64,000 nt of DNA from UBA4782 sp034429195 (GTDB lineage Bacteria; Chloroflexota; Anaerolineae; Anaerolineales; Anaerolineaceae), in assembly GCA_034429195.1 (NCBI GenBank), contig DAOUGQ010000022.1, forward strand, positions 20,230 through 84,229. Direction: 5' to 3'. Below, piece by piece: positions 33,427 through 41,795 of this stretch; position 1 is the first letter of the stretch, and every line of letters begins with the position of its first letter. Both the position numbers and the translations under genes were made by a program. Below the pieces are notes generated by a model. It was given only the letters and a program-made list of their open reading frames with translations, ran no database searches and was not told where the DNA came from.

Positions 33427-33453
33427 ACCCCTTCTTGATCATCAGGAAGGGGT
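33427..33453 (+). terminator. Hairpin terminator after the phasin-like gene
   Basis: A 12-13-bp stem with one G:T pair (ACCCCTTCTTGAT with its complement) begins 7 nt after the stop codon; only a weak T run follows. Confidence 0.6.
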
Positions 33454-33570
33454 AGAAATTTAACCTGAATAGATGATTAACCAGGTTTTCGCTTCCTGTA
33501 ATTCTAGCAAATGAAAATGGAAGGCAAGGTTATCATTTCACAGGTATAATATTCTGCTGAGGTTTAACCC

Positions 33571-34119
33571 TTGCCTGTGATTAAACGTTATTCCAATCGG
33601 AAACTGTACAACACAACAACCAGACGGTATATCACGCTGGAAGAGATAGCGGGTATGATCTCTGAAGGTGAAGATGTACGTGTGGTAGACCATGCCACTG
33701 GGCATGATATGACCACATTAACATTGGCTCAAGTGCTTTTTGAATTAGAAAAACAGCCAGGGGGATTGTTTCCCGGAGTCATGTTCGAAAAGATCATTAA
33801 AAGCGGACAATCCAATTTACAGTCATATAGAAAGGCAATTCAAGCATTGGTAAATCCAAAGTTGATGATCGATGACGAAATTATCCACAGGCTGGATGCG
33901 TTATTAGATTCTGGCAAAATTTCTCAGGAAGAATACGAATATTGGAAAATATTATTAGTGGAAAAGCAGCCAGAAGAAACTATTTCTGTTCATTCGAGTA
34001 GCAACGAAATGATTAATCAGATCGAAGAAAAGCTTAAAAATCTTGAAGAAGAATTAATTCAATTACAGAGCCATGCCTTTTCTGAGGTTGGTGAAGACCC
34101 CTTACAGGAAAAAGGATAA
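33571..34119 (+). CDS. PhaR-type polyhydroxyalkanoate synthesis regulator
   Basis: The N-terminal 60 residues match the PHB/PHA accumulation regulator DNA-binding domain: VIKRYSNRKLYNTTTRRYITLEEIAGMI, then VRVVDHATGHDMTTLTLAQVLFELEK. The rest has helical segments, ending in a coiled coil (QIEEKLKNLEEELIQLQSH) that probably oligomerises. In other bacteria PhaR represses phasin genes and binds the polymer; a phasin-like gene lies just upstream. The start is a TTG with GAGG 8 nt before it. Confidence 0.85.
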   Translation: MPVIKRYSNRKLYNTTTRRYITLEEIAGMISEGEDVRVVDHATGHDMTTLTLAQVLFELEKQPGGLFPGVMFEKIIKSGQSNLQSYRKAIQALVNPKLMIDDEIIHRLDALLDSGKISQEEYEYWKILLVEKQPEETISVHSSSNEMINQIEEKLKNLEEELIQLQSHAFSEVGEDPLQEKG

Positions 34120-34188
34120 CCCACCGTTATCTAGTAGACGTTACATTTTTTATCTCAAAGTGTTTATTTCCAAAAAGGAATTTACCTT

Positions 34189-35130
34189 ATGATCACGACA
34201 CAATCAACAATAAAAAGAGCGGTAAGCATTAGTTTGGGATCGTCTAAGCGTGATAGTTCGACGGTTGTTGAGCTATTTGGGGAGAAAGTGCAACTTGAGC
34301 GAATTGGCACTGATGGCGATATGAAAAAGGCTGAAGCCATGTACAGTGAGCTGGATGGAAAAGTTGATGCATTTGGAGTTGGCGGGGCTCTTTTGGGTTT
34401 CATGGTTGATACCAATTGGCATACTTTACACAGCGTCCAATCACTGATTAAAGGCGTTCATAAAACTCCGGTTGCAGATGGTACCGGATTAAAAATGACT
34501 TTGGAGCGTAAAGCTGCTTCTGTTTTAGCCGAAAATGTGAACATCCCTGATGACCAGAAACACGCATTTATGACAAGTGCAGTAGACAGGTATGGTTTAT
34601 TTCAAGGTTTCAATGATGCAGGTTACCAGTGTGTGATTGGTGATGTGATGTTTGCTCTGGGAATGGATATTCCTTTGAATTCAGAAAAAAGCTTGAAAAG
34701 AATGGTCTCAATTTTAATGCCAGTCATTTCTCGATTGCCTTTTTCAATGCTTTATCCAACAGGTGAATCACAAAATAAGCGTACCCCCAAATGGGGAAAA
34801 TATTTTACTCAAGCAGATGTTGTCGCAGGGGATTGTCATTATCTGACAAAATACATGCCTGATCACATGGAAGGAAAAACTATCGTAACAAATACCACCA
34901 CAAAAGCTGATAGAGACCTTTTTAAACAGGCTGGAGTAAAGTATTTGATCACCACTACCCCCGTATTTGAAGAACGGTCATATGGAACCAATATGCTGGA
35001 AGCAGGGTTGCTGGCAGCAACTGGACGACAAGAACCTGTTGATTATGCTCATGCCGAAGGGTATCTCAAGCAAGTCGAAGCTTGGCTTGATGAGTTAAAT
35101 ATCAAACCTCAATTCACGGAATTATCATAA
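34189..35130 (+). CDS. Conserved protein resembling those annotated as quinate 5-dehydrogenase
   Basis: The 313-residue soluble protein begins KRAVSISLGSSKRDSSTVVEL, followed by ERIGTDGDMKKAEAMYSELDGKVDAFGVGG. It later has DCHYLTKYMPDHMEGKTIVTNTTTKAD and a C-terminal TTPVFEERSYGTNMLEAGLLAATG. I recall this pattern from proteins of Chloroflexi and Firmicutes labelled quinate 5-dehydrogenase, but I see no clear dinucleotide-binding GxGxxG and regard the function as unproven. The stop shares one base with the start of the next gene (TAATG), so the two are coupled. Confidence 0.5.
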   Translation: MITTQSTIKRAVSISLGSSKRDSSTVVELFGEKVQLERIGTDGDMKKAEAMYSELDGKVDAFGVGGALLGFMVDTNWHTLHSVQSLIKGVHKTPVADGTGLKMTLERKAASVLAENVNIPDDQKHAFMTSAVDRYGLFQGFNDAGYQCVIGDVMFALGMDIPLNSEKSLKRMVSILMPVISRLPFSMLYPTGESQNKRTPKWGKYFTQADVVAGDCHYLTKYMPDHMEGKTIVTNTTTKADRDLFKQAGVKYLITTTPVFEERSYGTNMLEAGLLAATGRQEPVDYAHAEGYLKQVEAWLDELNIKPQFTELS

Positions 35131-35903
35131 TGGATGCGATCATCACTGCCGGTGGTATACCTCAACCTGAGGAATTGCTTTATGAAGTAACGCAAGGTCA
35201 ACCCAAATGTATGTTACCAATTCATGGAAAGACCATGGTGCAATGGGTACTGGATGCATTGGCACAAGCAGGTACTGACCGGGTCGTCGTCATGGGTTTA
35301 CCGACTGATACACCATTATCATTTCCTGGTGATATTCAGATTTTGCAGGGCAAAGGTGGAATCATTGAAAATATTCGTGCGGGAGCAGAAGAATTATTGA
35401 AATTCAACCCGACACATCTACCTATGATGGTCGTATCGGGTGATCTGCCATGTGTGAGCTCTGAAATGCTAAATTGGGCTGCTGAAGAAGCTGTGAATCA
35501 TCCCAGTGATTTTCAATATACAGTTGTTCCTCGCGATGTCATGGAAAAAGTGTTTCCTGCTTCAAAACGCAGCTATGTAAAAGTAAAAGGAATGGAAGTT
35601 TGCGGAGGTGATGTGATCGTTATCGATAGCCAGAAGGCGTTGGCAAATTTGCCAATTATGGAAAAACTGGTCGCAAATCGAAAAAATGCTTTAAAGCAAG
35701 CTGCCATCCTTGGTTTTGATCTGCTTTTTTTGTTGTTCATTGGGTGGCTTTCACTCGAAAAGGCTGAAAAAACCATATCACATCGTTTGGGCATACGTGG
35801 AAGGGTATTAGTATCACCCTATGCTGAAGTTGGCATGGATGTGGATAAACCTAATCAATTAGAGCTGGTAAAAACTTATTTTCAAAATAAGTATGGTGGA
35901 TAA
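35130..35903 (+). CDS. MobA-like NTP transferase family protein
   Basis: The protein has the nucleotidyltransferase start AIITAGGIPQPEE followed by QPKCMLPIHGKTMVQWVLDAL. The central metal-binding region is MMVVSGDLPCVSSEM. These are the features of GT-A-type nucleotidyltransferases such as MobA or sugar-phosphate nucleotidyltransferases. A hydrophobic segment near residue 195 (FDLLFLLFIGWLSL) may bind the membrane. The start overlaps the previous stop and its stop overlaps the next start (TAATG), so three genes are tightly coupled. Substrate unknown. Confidence 0.75.
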   Translation: MDAIITAGGIPQPEELLYEVTQGQPKCMLPIHGKTMVQWVLDALAQAGTDRVVVMGLPTDTPLSFPGDIQILQGKGGIIENIRAGAEELLKFNPTHLPMMVVSGDLPCVSSEMLNWAAEEAVNHPSDFQYTVVPRDVMEKVFPASKRSYVKVKGMEVCGGDVIVIDSQKALANLPIMEKLVANRKNALKQAAILGFDLLFLLFIGWLSLEKAEKTISHRLGIRGRVLVSPYAEVGMDVDKPNQLELVKTYFQNKYGG

Positions 35904-36448
35904 TGCTGCAAACCATACGGGATTTTGACCATCACCTTACAGAAAAAATCCGTATACGCCCAGAACAAAAACTGCTCTGGTATTGCATGTCTTTCCTGGC
36001 ACATTCTGGTGATTCCTGGTTCTGGTTGGCTGGATTATTGATCGTATGGTTGGTCAGCAAGGGAGAATGGCATAACAGGGCTGCCATGATCGCTATTGGT
36101 ATAGCGGTCGAAATAGTGATTGTTTTTACAATGAAATTCACAATTCGCAGGCGTAGACCCGAGGGGGAATGGGGGGCATTCTACCGGCTCACAGATCCTC
36201 ATTCTTTCCCGTCAGGACATGCAGCAAGAGCTGGATTTCTGGCAGCTATGGCAATAGGATTAGGTCCAATTTGGTTCACGATCATCCTATTGATTTGGGC
36301 TCCAATAATGAGTCTGGCGCGGGTGAGCATGGGTGTGCATTTCTTTGTGGATATTCTTGCGGGGCTTGTCATTGGTGCGTTGATTGGTTGGCTTGTTCTG
36401 GTATTCGCACCTTTCTGGATGCAAATTGCTCCATTTCTATTTCTTTAA
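35903..36448 (+). CDS. PAP2-family membrane phosphatase
   Basis: The three signature motifs of the PAP2/lipid-phosphatase family are present: KFTIRRRRPEG, PSGHAARAG and SLARVSMGVHFFVDILAG. Several membrane helices surround them. The family removes phosphate from lipid pyrophosphates such as undecaprenyl-PP or phosphatidate. With murE next and a nucleotidyltransferase before it, a cell-envelope lipid-carrier or lipid-biosynthesis role fits. Length 181 aa is normal. Confidence 0.9.
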   Translation: MLQTIRDFDHHLTEKIRIRPEQKLLWYCMSFLAHSGDSWFWLAGLLIVWLVSKGEWHNRAAMIAIGIAVEIVIVFTMKFTIRRRRPEGEWGAFYRLTDPHSFPSGHAARAGFLAAMAIGLGPIWFTIILLIWAPIMSLARVSMGVHFFVDILAGLVIGALIGWLVLVFAPFWMQIAPFLFL

Positions 36449-36514
36449 AAAATGAATTCGAAATTTATGAGATGTGATCTACTATAACTAAATACATACG
36501 TTATACTTGGAACG

Positions 36515-38068
36515 ATGAAATTACAACAACTTTTTAACAATATCACTGAACAAATAATCCAACCGTCTGCTTTGCCAGATATTGAAATACAGTCAATTTG
36601 CTTTGATTCTCGTAAGGTGTCACCTGGCAGTTTATTTGTCGCTTTACAGGGTTTCAGCATGGATGGACATCGCTACATACCCGATGCTGTAAAAAGAGGC
36701 GCATCTGCAATTGTGGGTATGCAGGAAGTTTCAGAATCGGGTGTTCCATACATCCAGGTGGATGACAGCCGAAAAGCATTAGCATACCTTTCAGCTGCCT
36801 GGTATGATTATCCTTCTCATAAAATGACCATGATTGGCGTAACTGGAACCGATGGTAAAACAACAACCTGTAATCTATTGAATGCAATTTTAACCAAAGC
36901 TGGAAAAAAAGCCGGCATGATCTCCACAGTAAATGCTGTGATCGGTGACAAAGAAGTCGATACAGGTTTTCATGTGACCACACCCGACGCGCCAGATGTG
37001 CAACATTATCTTGCAGACATGGCACAGGCAGGAACGTCTCATGTTGTTCTGGAAGCTACTTCTCATGGAATAGCACAGCAACGGGTCGCAGCCTGTGAAT
37101 TTGATATCGCTGTAGTCACAAATATTACACATGAGCATCTTGATTTTCATGGATCGTATGAAGCCTATCTCGATGCCAAGGCACAGCTATTCCGTTATTT
37201 ATCTGACACAAAGCCAAAATCCCAGGGCAATCCACGGCTGGCTGTATTGAATAAAGATGATCGTTCGTATGATACCCTTTCTGTTATTCCAGGTTGTGGG
37301 AAAGTCTGTTACAGTGTGAAGCGCGGTGCAGATCTTTGGGCAGAAGATATTGAATATTCACCTGATGGTATCCATTTTACTGCTGTATCTAAAGAATTTC
37401 GCCAACCCATTTCCACACCTCTGGTAGGAGAATTCAACATCTCGAACATCCTCGCAGCCATGAGCGCAGCAATTTTTGGGTTGGGTATTTCTCCTGAAAT
37501 TGTTGCGCAAGGGATCAATTCGTTGCAATCCGTATCGGGCAGAATGGAGCGAATCGATCTTGGACAGCATTTTACAGCAATTGTAGATTTTGCTCATACA
37601 CCCAATGCGTTGAAAGTAGCCATTGAAGCAGTCAGGCAGATGACTAAAGGAAAAGTAATCACTGTATTCGGTTCTGCGGGCTTGCGGGATAGAGCTAAAC
37701 GGCGTATGATGGCAGAAGTTTCCATTAACTTGGCTGATCTGACAATTTTAACTGCTGAAGACCCTCGAACTGAATCGTTGGATGCAATTCTAGCGGAGAT
37801 GGCAGATGCAGCAACCAGCCAGGGGGGGATTGAAGGAAAAACTTTCTGGCGTATCCCCGATCGTGGTGATGCCATCCGTACTGCAGTACGCCTGGCTCAG
37901 CCAGGTGACCTTGTAGTCTCTTGCGGAAAAGGGCACGAGCAATCCATGTGCTTTGGGGATGTAGAATATGCCTGGGATGACCGTATTGCCATGCGTGCTG
38001 CACTGGCAGAATTTCTGGGAATAACAGGTCCCGAAATGCCCTGGCTGCCAACATCCTCCAAGGGATAA
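36515..38068 (+). CDS. murE: UDP-N-acetylmuramyl-tripeptide synthetase
   Basis: The 517-residue Mur ligase has the ATP loop GVTGTDGKTTTCNLL near residue 110, TTPDAPDVQHYLADM, VLEATSHGIAQQR and the NITHEHLDFHGSYEAYLDAKAQLF segment with the carbamylated Lys. The C-terminal part has VDFAHTPNALKVAIEAV, VFGSAGLRDRAKRRMM and EDPRTES at about residue 414. It adds the third amino acid of the peptidoglycan peptide. The specificity motif keeps Asp-Pro-Arg, but the first positions differ from the DNPR of diaminopimelate enzymes, so the added residue is uncertain. It follows the PAP2 gene by 66 nt. Confidence 0.93.
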   Translation: MKLQQLFNNITEQIIQPSALPDIEIQSICFDSRKVSPGSLFVALQGFSMDGHRYIPDAVKRGASAIVGMQEVSESGVPYIQVDDSRKALAYLSAAWYDYPSHKMTMIGVTGTDGKTTTCNLLNAILTKAGKKAGMISTVNAVIGDKEVDTGFHVTTPDAPDVQHYLADMAQAGTSHVVLEATSHGIAQQRVAACEFDIAVVTNITHEHLDFHGSYEAYLDAKAQLFRYLSDTKPKSQGNPRLAVLNKDDRSYDTLSVIPGCGKVCYSVKRGADLWAEDIEYSPDGIHFTAVSKEFRQPISTPLVGEFNISNILAAMSAAIFGLGISPEIVAQGINSLQSVSGRMERIDLGQHFTAIVDFAHTPNALKVAIEAVRQMTKGKVITVFGSAGLRDRAKRRMMAEVSINLADLTILTAEDPRTESLDAILAEMADAATSQGGIEGKTFWRIPDRGDAIRTAVRLAQPGDLVVSCGKGHEQSMCFGDVEYAWDDRIAMRAALAEFLGITGPEMPWLPTSSKG

Positions 38069-38117
38069 GTGTTTTCAAAATAAAAATATTGCTTGTGACG
38101 CGTTTCACTTGCATGTT

Positions 38118-39908
38118 ATGAATGATGATAAAATCATTCCTTCGGGTACATCAATGTCTATCACTGAATTTAGTCTTCCTCAACGTTTTAAAACAAATCG
38201 CAAATCACCACTTCGCTGGATTTTGTCTCATGCGAAGCGGAACTGGTTTATTCTCCTTTCGGCTGTTATTGGAGCATTTTGTAATGCTGCATTGATGTCT
38301 GTTTCTCCAATGCTGATTGGGCGTGCTTATAATCTCATCACAGCTCCAAATGCGAAAGAAAATACTGGTGCATTAGGCACATTAGCTCTGATCCTTGGGA
38401 TTTCTCAGGTGATCCGTGGTGGGATGCAGCTTATACGCAATTTGAGTTTCGAATTGATCGCACAACGTACAGAACGAAATGTTCGCGATGAACTGTATAT
38501 CAGTCTGTTGGGTAAAAGCATGACATTTCACAGCCTGCAGCCGGTAGGTGATACCATGGCGCGTGCAACAAATGATGTGCGCCAGGTGAATTTCTTTTTC
38601 AGCCCCGGTTTGAATATGGTGATAGGATCTTTAAATTTCTTGATCATGCCGGTCATTCTTGCTCCTACTTACCATCCTTCGTTAATCATCACTCCTGTTG
38701 TCTTTATCATCATGTACTTTCTTGCGTTATGGGAATACATGGGAAAGCTAAAACCTATCACTAACCGGGTGCGTGAATCTTTTGGAAAGTTGAATACCCG
38801 ACTGGCTGAAGCCCTGGATGGCATTGAAACTGTCAAAGGAGCCTCACAGGAGAAATCAGAAGTAGCTTTATTTATTAAGAATGCAACCGGATATAAAAAT
38901 GCAGTGGTGGAGCAAGGGAAAACCGAAGCTCGTTTTCTACCACTCTTACTCCTTTCAACCGCATTGGCTATTGGGTTACTGCAAGCACTTCTTCTTTATA
39001 AAAATGGCATCATCGATATGGGGCAGGTGATTGGGTATTATGGCTTATTACTGATGCTGGATTTTCCTACTTTCACTTCTTTGTGGGCGTACTCGCAAAT
39101 TGCGACTGGTCTTGCAGGTGCTCGTCGTTTGCTTGAATTAATGAACCGTGAAAATAATCTGGATCAAAACCTGACTGGTTTTAATGAGCCAATGAAAGGT
39201 GAAGTCGAATTCAAGGGGGTTTCCTTTGGTTATGAAGATGGTGATCCGATTTTGGAGAATATCAGTTTTAAAGTAAAACCGGGTCAAACAGTTGCTATCG
39301 TCGGACAAACAGGTTCGAGCAAAACCAGCCTGGTGAAGTTGATCAATAGAACCTATGACGCTATTACAGGTGAAGTACTGGTCGATGGAGTAAATGTACG
39401 CGATTGGAATCTGGAAACTCTGCGAAGGAATATTTCGATTATTGAACAAGATATATTTCTATTTTCACGCAGTATTGGAGAGAATATTGCCTTTGGAAAA
39501 CCTGGAGCTACCCGAGATGAAATAGAAGCTGCAGCAAAAGCAGCACAGGCAGATGAATTTATCCTTACTTTTAAGGATGGTTATGATACTATCCTTGGAG
39601 AACGTGGGGTAACTCTTTCAGGTGGGCAGCGACAACGCCTGGCATTGGCACGTGCTTTTCTGACTGATCCGCGAATTCTAATTTTGGATGATTCAACCAG
39701 CGCTATCGATAGTGCCACAGAAGACCGCATCCAGAGAGCTATCTATACAGCTGCAAAGGGGCGGACTACATTCATCATTACGCACCGATTATCGCAGATT
39801 CGATGGGCTGACCTGATCCTGGTAATGCGTAAAGGCCGGCTGGTAGCCATGGGTTCTCATGAAGAATTGATGAAAACTTCTGAATCGTACCAGAGAATTT
39901 TTAGTTAA
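38118..39908 (+). CDS. ABC exporter half-transporter with degenerate ATP site
   Basis: An N-terminal six-helix exporter domain is followed by an ATPase domain. Walker A reads GQTGSSKTS (near residue 396), with Ser where the third Gly is expected. The signature LSGGQRQRLALARAF is canonical. Walker B ILILDDSTSAID has Asp in place of the catalytic Glu. The switch His is present (ITHRLSQI). The protein therefore contributes a catalytically weak Walker site and a good signature. The start is uncertain: ATG 38118 is used, a TTG at 38109 and an ATG at 38154 are also in frame. The partner gene begins 17 nt after the stop. Confidence 0.9.
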   Translation: MNDDKIIPSGTSMSITEFSLPQRFKTNRKSPLRWILSHAKRNWFILLSAVIGAFCNAALMSVSPMLIGRAYNLITAPNAKENTGALGTLALILGISQVIRGGMQLIRNLSFELIAQRTERNVRDELYISLLGKSMTFHSLQPVGDTMARATNDVRQVNFFFSPGLNMVIGSLNFLIMPVILAPTYHPSLIITPVVFIIMYFLALWEYMGKLKPITNRVRESFGKLNTRLAEALDGIETVKGASQEKSEVALFIKNATGYKNAVVEQGKTEARFLPLLLLSTALAIGLLQALLLYKNGIIDMGQVIGYYGLLLMLDFPTFTSLWAYSQIATGLAGARRLLELMNRENNLDQNLTGFNEPMKGEVEFKGVSFGYEDGDPILENISFKVKPGQTVAIVGQTGSSKTSLVKLINRTYDAITGEVLVDGVNVRDWNLETLRRNISIIEQDIFLFSRSIGENIAFGKPGATRDEIEAAAKAAQADEFILTFKDGYDTILGERGVTLSGGQRQRLALARAFLTDPRILILDDSTSAIDSATEDRIQRAIYTAAKGRTTFIITHRLSQIRWADLILVMRKGRLVAMGSHEELMKTSESYQRIFS

Positions 39909-39925
39909 CAAAAAACAGGAAGCTT

Positions 39926-41746
39926 ATGGGATTTTTTGAGGGATTGGATGCTGAAAAATATGATCGCAAGTATCAAGATCGCGATCTAGTTAAGAGAATA
40001 TTGCATTATTTTAAACCGGAGCGCGGAAAGATTATTTTAGTTTCGGTCATGACGATTTTAATTTCACTGGCAAGTGCCACTTCAGTGATGATCATTTCGA
40101 AAGCAGTTGATTGGCTTAAGAATGATCCCAAATTGAGCGGAATAATTCTCGTATCTTCGCTGGCATTCGGAATTGGTTTCTTCAATTGGGTAGCAAATTG
40201 GATTGGCAGGCGTACCATGGTTCAGGCTACTGCAAATGTTGTGATGAAGCTAGCCAGTGATGGGTTTCAAGCGGCAGAAAACCATGACCTGTCATTCTAT
40301 GATGAATACTCTTCTGGAAGGATTGTGTCTCGTATCACTACTGATACCCAGGATTTTGGACAATTGATCTCGGTGATCACTGATGTAGCATCACAGCTTC
40401 TGGAGGTAGTGATTCTAGGAGTTGTGCTGGTGGGCATCGAATGGCGGCTTTCTTTAATGGTTTTTGTGATCATGCCAGTTGTGTTTGTGATTGGTATTTT
40501 ATTTCGTCAACTGGCGCGTAAGGCAACCCAACAAGGAATGCGGGCGATGGCCAATGTCAATTCGACCATAAAGGAGACCATCAGCGGGATTTCTGTGGCA
40601 AAAAACTTCCGACAGGAAAAAAGTATCTATGATGCTTTCAACGAAGCAAATACCCGTTCCTATCAAGTCAATTGGAGGCGTGGGGTAGTACTGGGTCTCA
40701 TTTTCCCTCTTCTCAATGCTTTGGCTGGAGTGGCTACTGCGGTGATGGTTTATGTAGGTGGGCTTTCTGTCACATCAGCCATTGTTACTGCAGGATCGTG
40801 GTATCTTTTTCTGCTCAGTCTTGATCGCTTTCTTTTTCCTGTAATGAACATTTCTGCGTTCTGGTCATCCATTCAAAATGGCTTGTCTGCTTCTGAGAGG
40901 GTATTTGCCCTGATCGATGCTGAACCAGCAGTCGTACAGACTGATAATCGTCCGGTAGTAGACCTGAAAGGGCAGATTGATTTCCAGAATGTCTGTTTTT
41001 ATTACAAAGAAGATGAAGGTGTGCTGGAGAATTTGACTTTACACATCAAGCCGCGAGAGAATCTGGCGATTGTGGGGCATACCGGTGCTGGAAAATCATC
41101 TGTTGCAAAGTTGATAGCCCGGTTCTATGAATTTCAATCAGGCAGCATTTTGATCGATGGGAAAGATATCCGTACTTTTGACCTTGCTGAATATCGAAAG
41201 CATCTTGGGTTTGTGTCACAGACACCCTTCTTATTTTCGGATACAGTACTGGAGAATATCCGGTATACCCGTCAGAACGCCACTGAAGCAGAGATAACAG
41301 CTTTGGCGAAGCAAATAGGGGATGGAGAATGGCTGGAAACCCTGCCAGAAGGATTGCATACTGAGGTGGGAGAGCGCGGGTCTAGATTGAGCATGGGACA
41401 ACGACAACTCGTCTCCTTGATGCGGGTGCTGGTACAACATCCAGAGATTTTTATTTTAGATGAAGCAACCGCCAGCATTGACCCGTTCACTGAATGGCAG
41501 ATCCAACAGGCGTTAAACCTGATATTGGAGCGTTCGACAAGCATCTTGATTGCGCATAGGCTTTCAACAGTAAAGAGCGCAGACCGCATTATTGTGATGG
41601 AACAGGGTAAGGTGATCGAAGAGGGGAATCACATGGGGTTATTGGAAAACGGTGGGCATTATGCCATGCTATATAATACATATTTCCGACATCAGAGTCT
41701 GGAATATGTGGAGAAAGCGCGCGAAATGGTTGAAAGTGAGAGGTAA
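39926..41746 (+). CDS. ABC exporter half-transporter, partner subunit with catalytic site
   Basis: The 606-residue protein has the same exporter layout, with Walker A GHTGAGKSS, Walker B IFILDEATASID (catalytic Glu kept) and IAHRLSTV. Its signature is LSMGQRQ rather than LSGGQ. Paired with the upstream protein, one composite site has both good halves (this Walker A/B plus the partner's LSGGQ) and the other has both bad halves. That asymmetry is typical of heterodimeric exporters such as TM287/288 and LmrCD. AGGAAG precedes the ATG. Cargo (lipid, peptide or drug) is unknown. Confidence 0.92.
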   Translation: MGFFEGLDAEKYDRKYQDRDLVKRILHYFKPERGKIILVSVMTILISLASATSVMIISKAVDWLKNDPKLSGIILVSSLAFGIGFFNWVANWIGRRTMVQATANVVMKLASDGFQAAENHDLSFYDEYSSGRIVSRITTDTQDFGQLISVITDVASQLLEVVILGVVLVGIEWRLSLMVFVIMPVVFVIGILFRQLARKATQQGMRAMANVNSTIKETISGISVAKNFRQEKSIYDAFNEANTRSYQVNWRRGVVLGLIFPLLNALAGVATAVMVYVGGLSVTSAIVTAGSWYLFLLSLDRFLFPVMNISAFWSSIQNGLSASERVFALIDAEPAVVQTDNRPVVDLKGQIDFQNVCFYYKEDEGVLENLTLHIKPRENLAIVGHTGAGKSSVAKLIARFYEFQSGSILIDGKDIRTFDLAEYRKHLGFVSQTPFLFSDTVLENIRYTRQNATEAEITALAKQIGDGEWLETLPEGLHTEVGERGSRLSMGQRQLVSLMRVLVQHPEIFILDEATASIDPFTEWQIQQALNLILERSTSILIAHRLSTVKSADRIIVMEQGKVIEEGNHMGLLENGGHYAMLYNTYFRHQSLEYVEKAREMVESER

Positions 41747-41751
41747 ATATC

Positions 41752-41779
41752 AACAGACCGCCATTTCAGGCGGTCTGTT
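41752..41779. terminator. Bidirectional terminator between the ABC exporter and pnp
   Basis: A perfect 11-bp inverted repeat (41752-41762 with 41769-41779) closes a 6-nt loop between convergent genes. Confidence 0.8.
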
Positions 41780-41795
41780 ATGATATCAATTTCGT

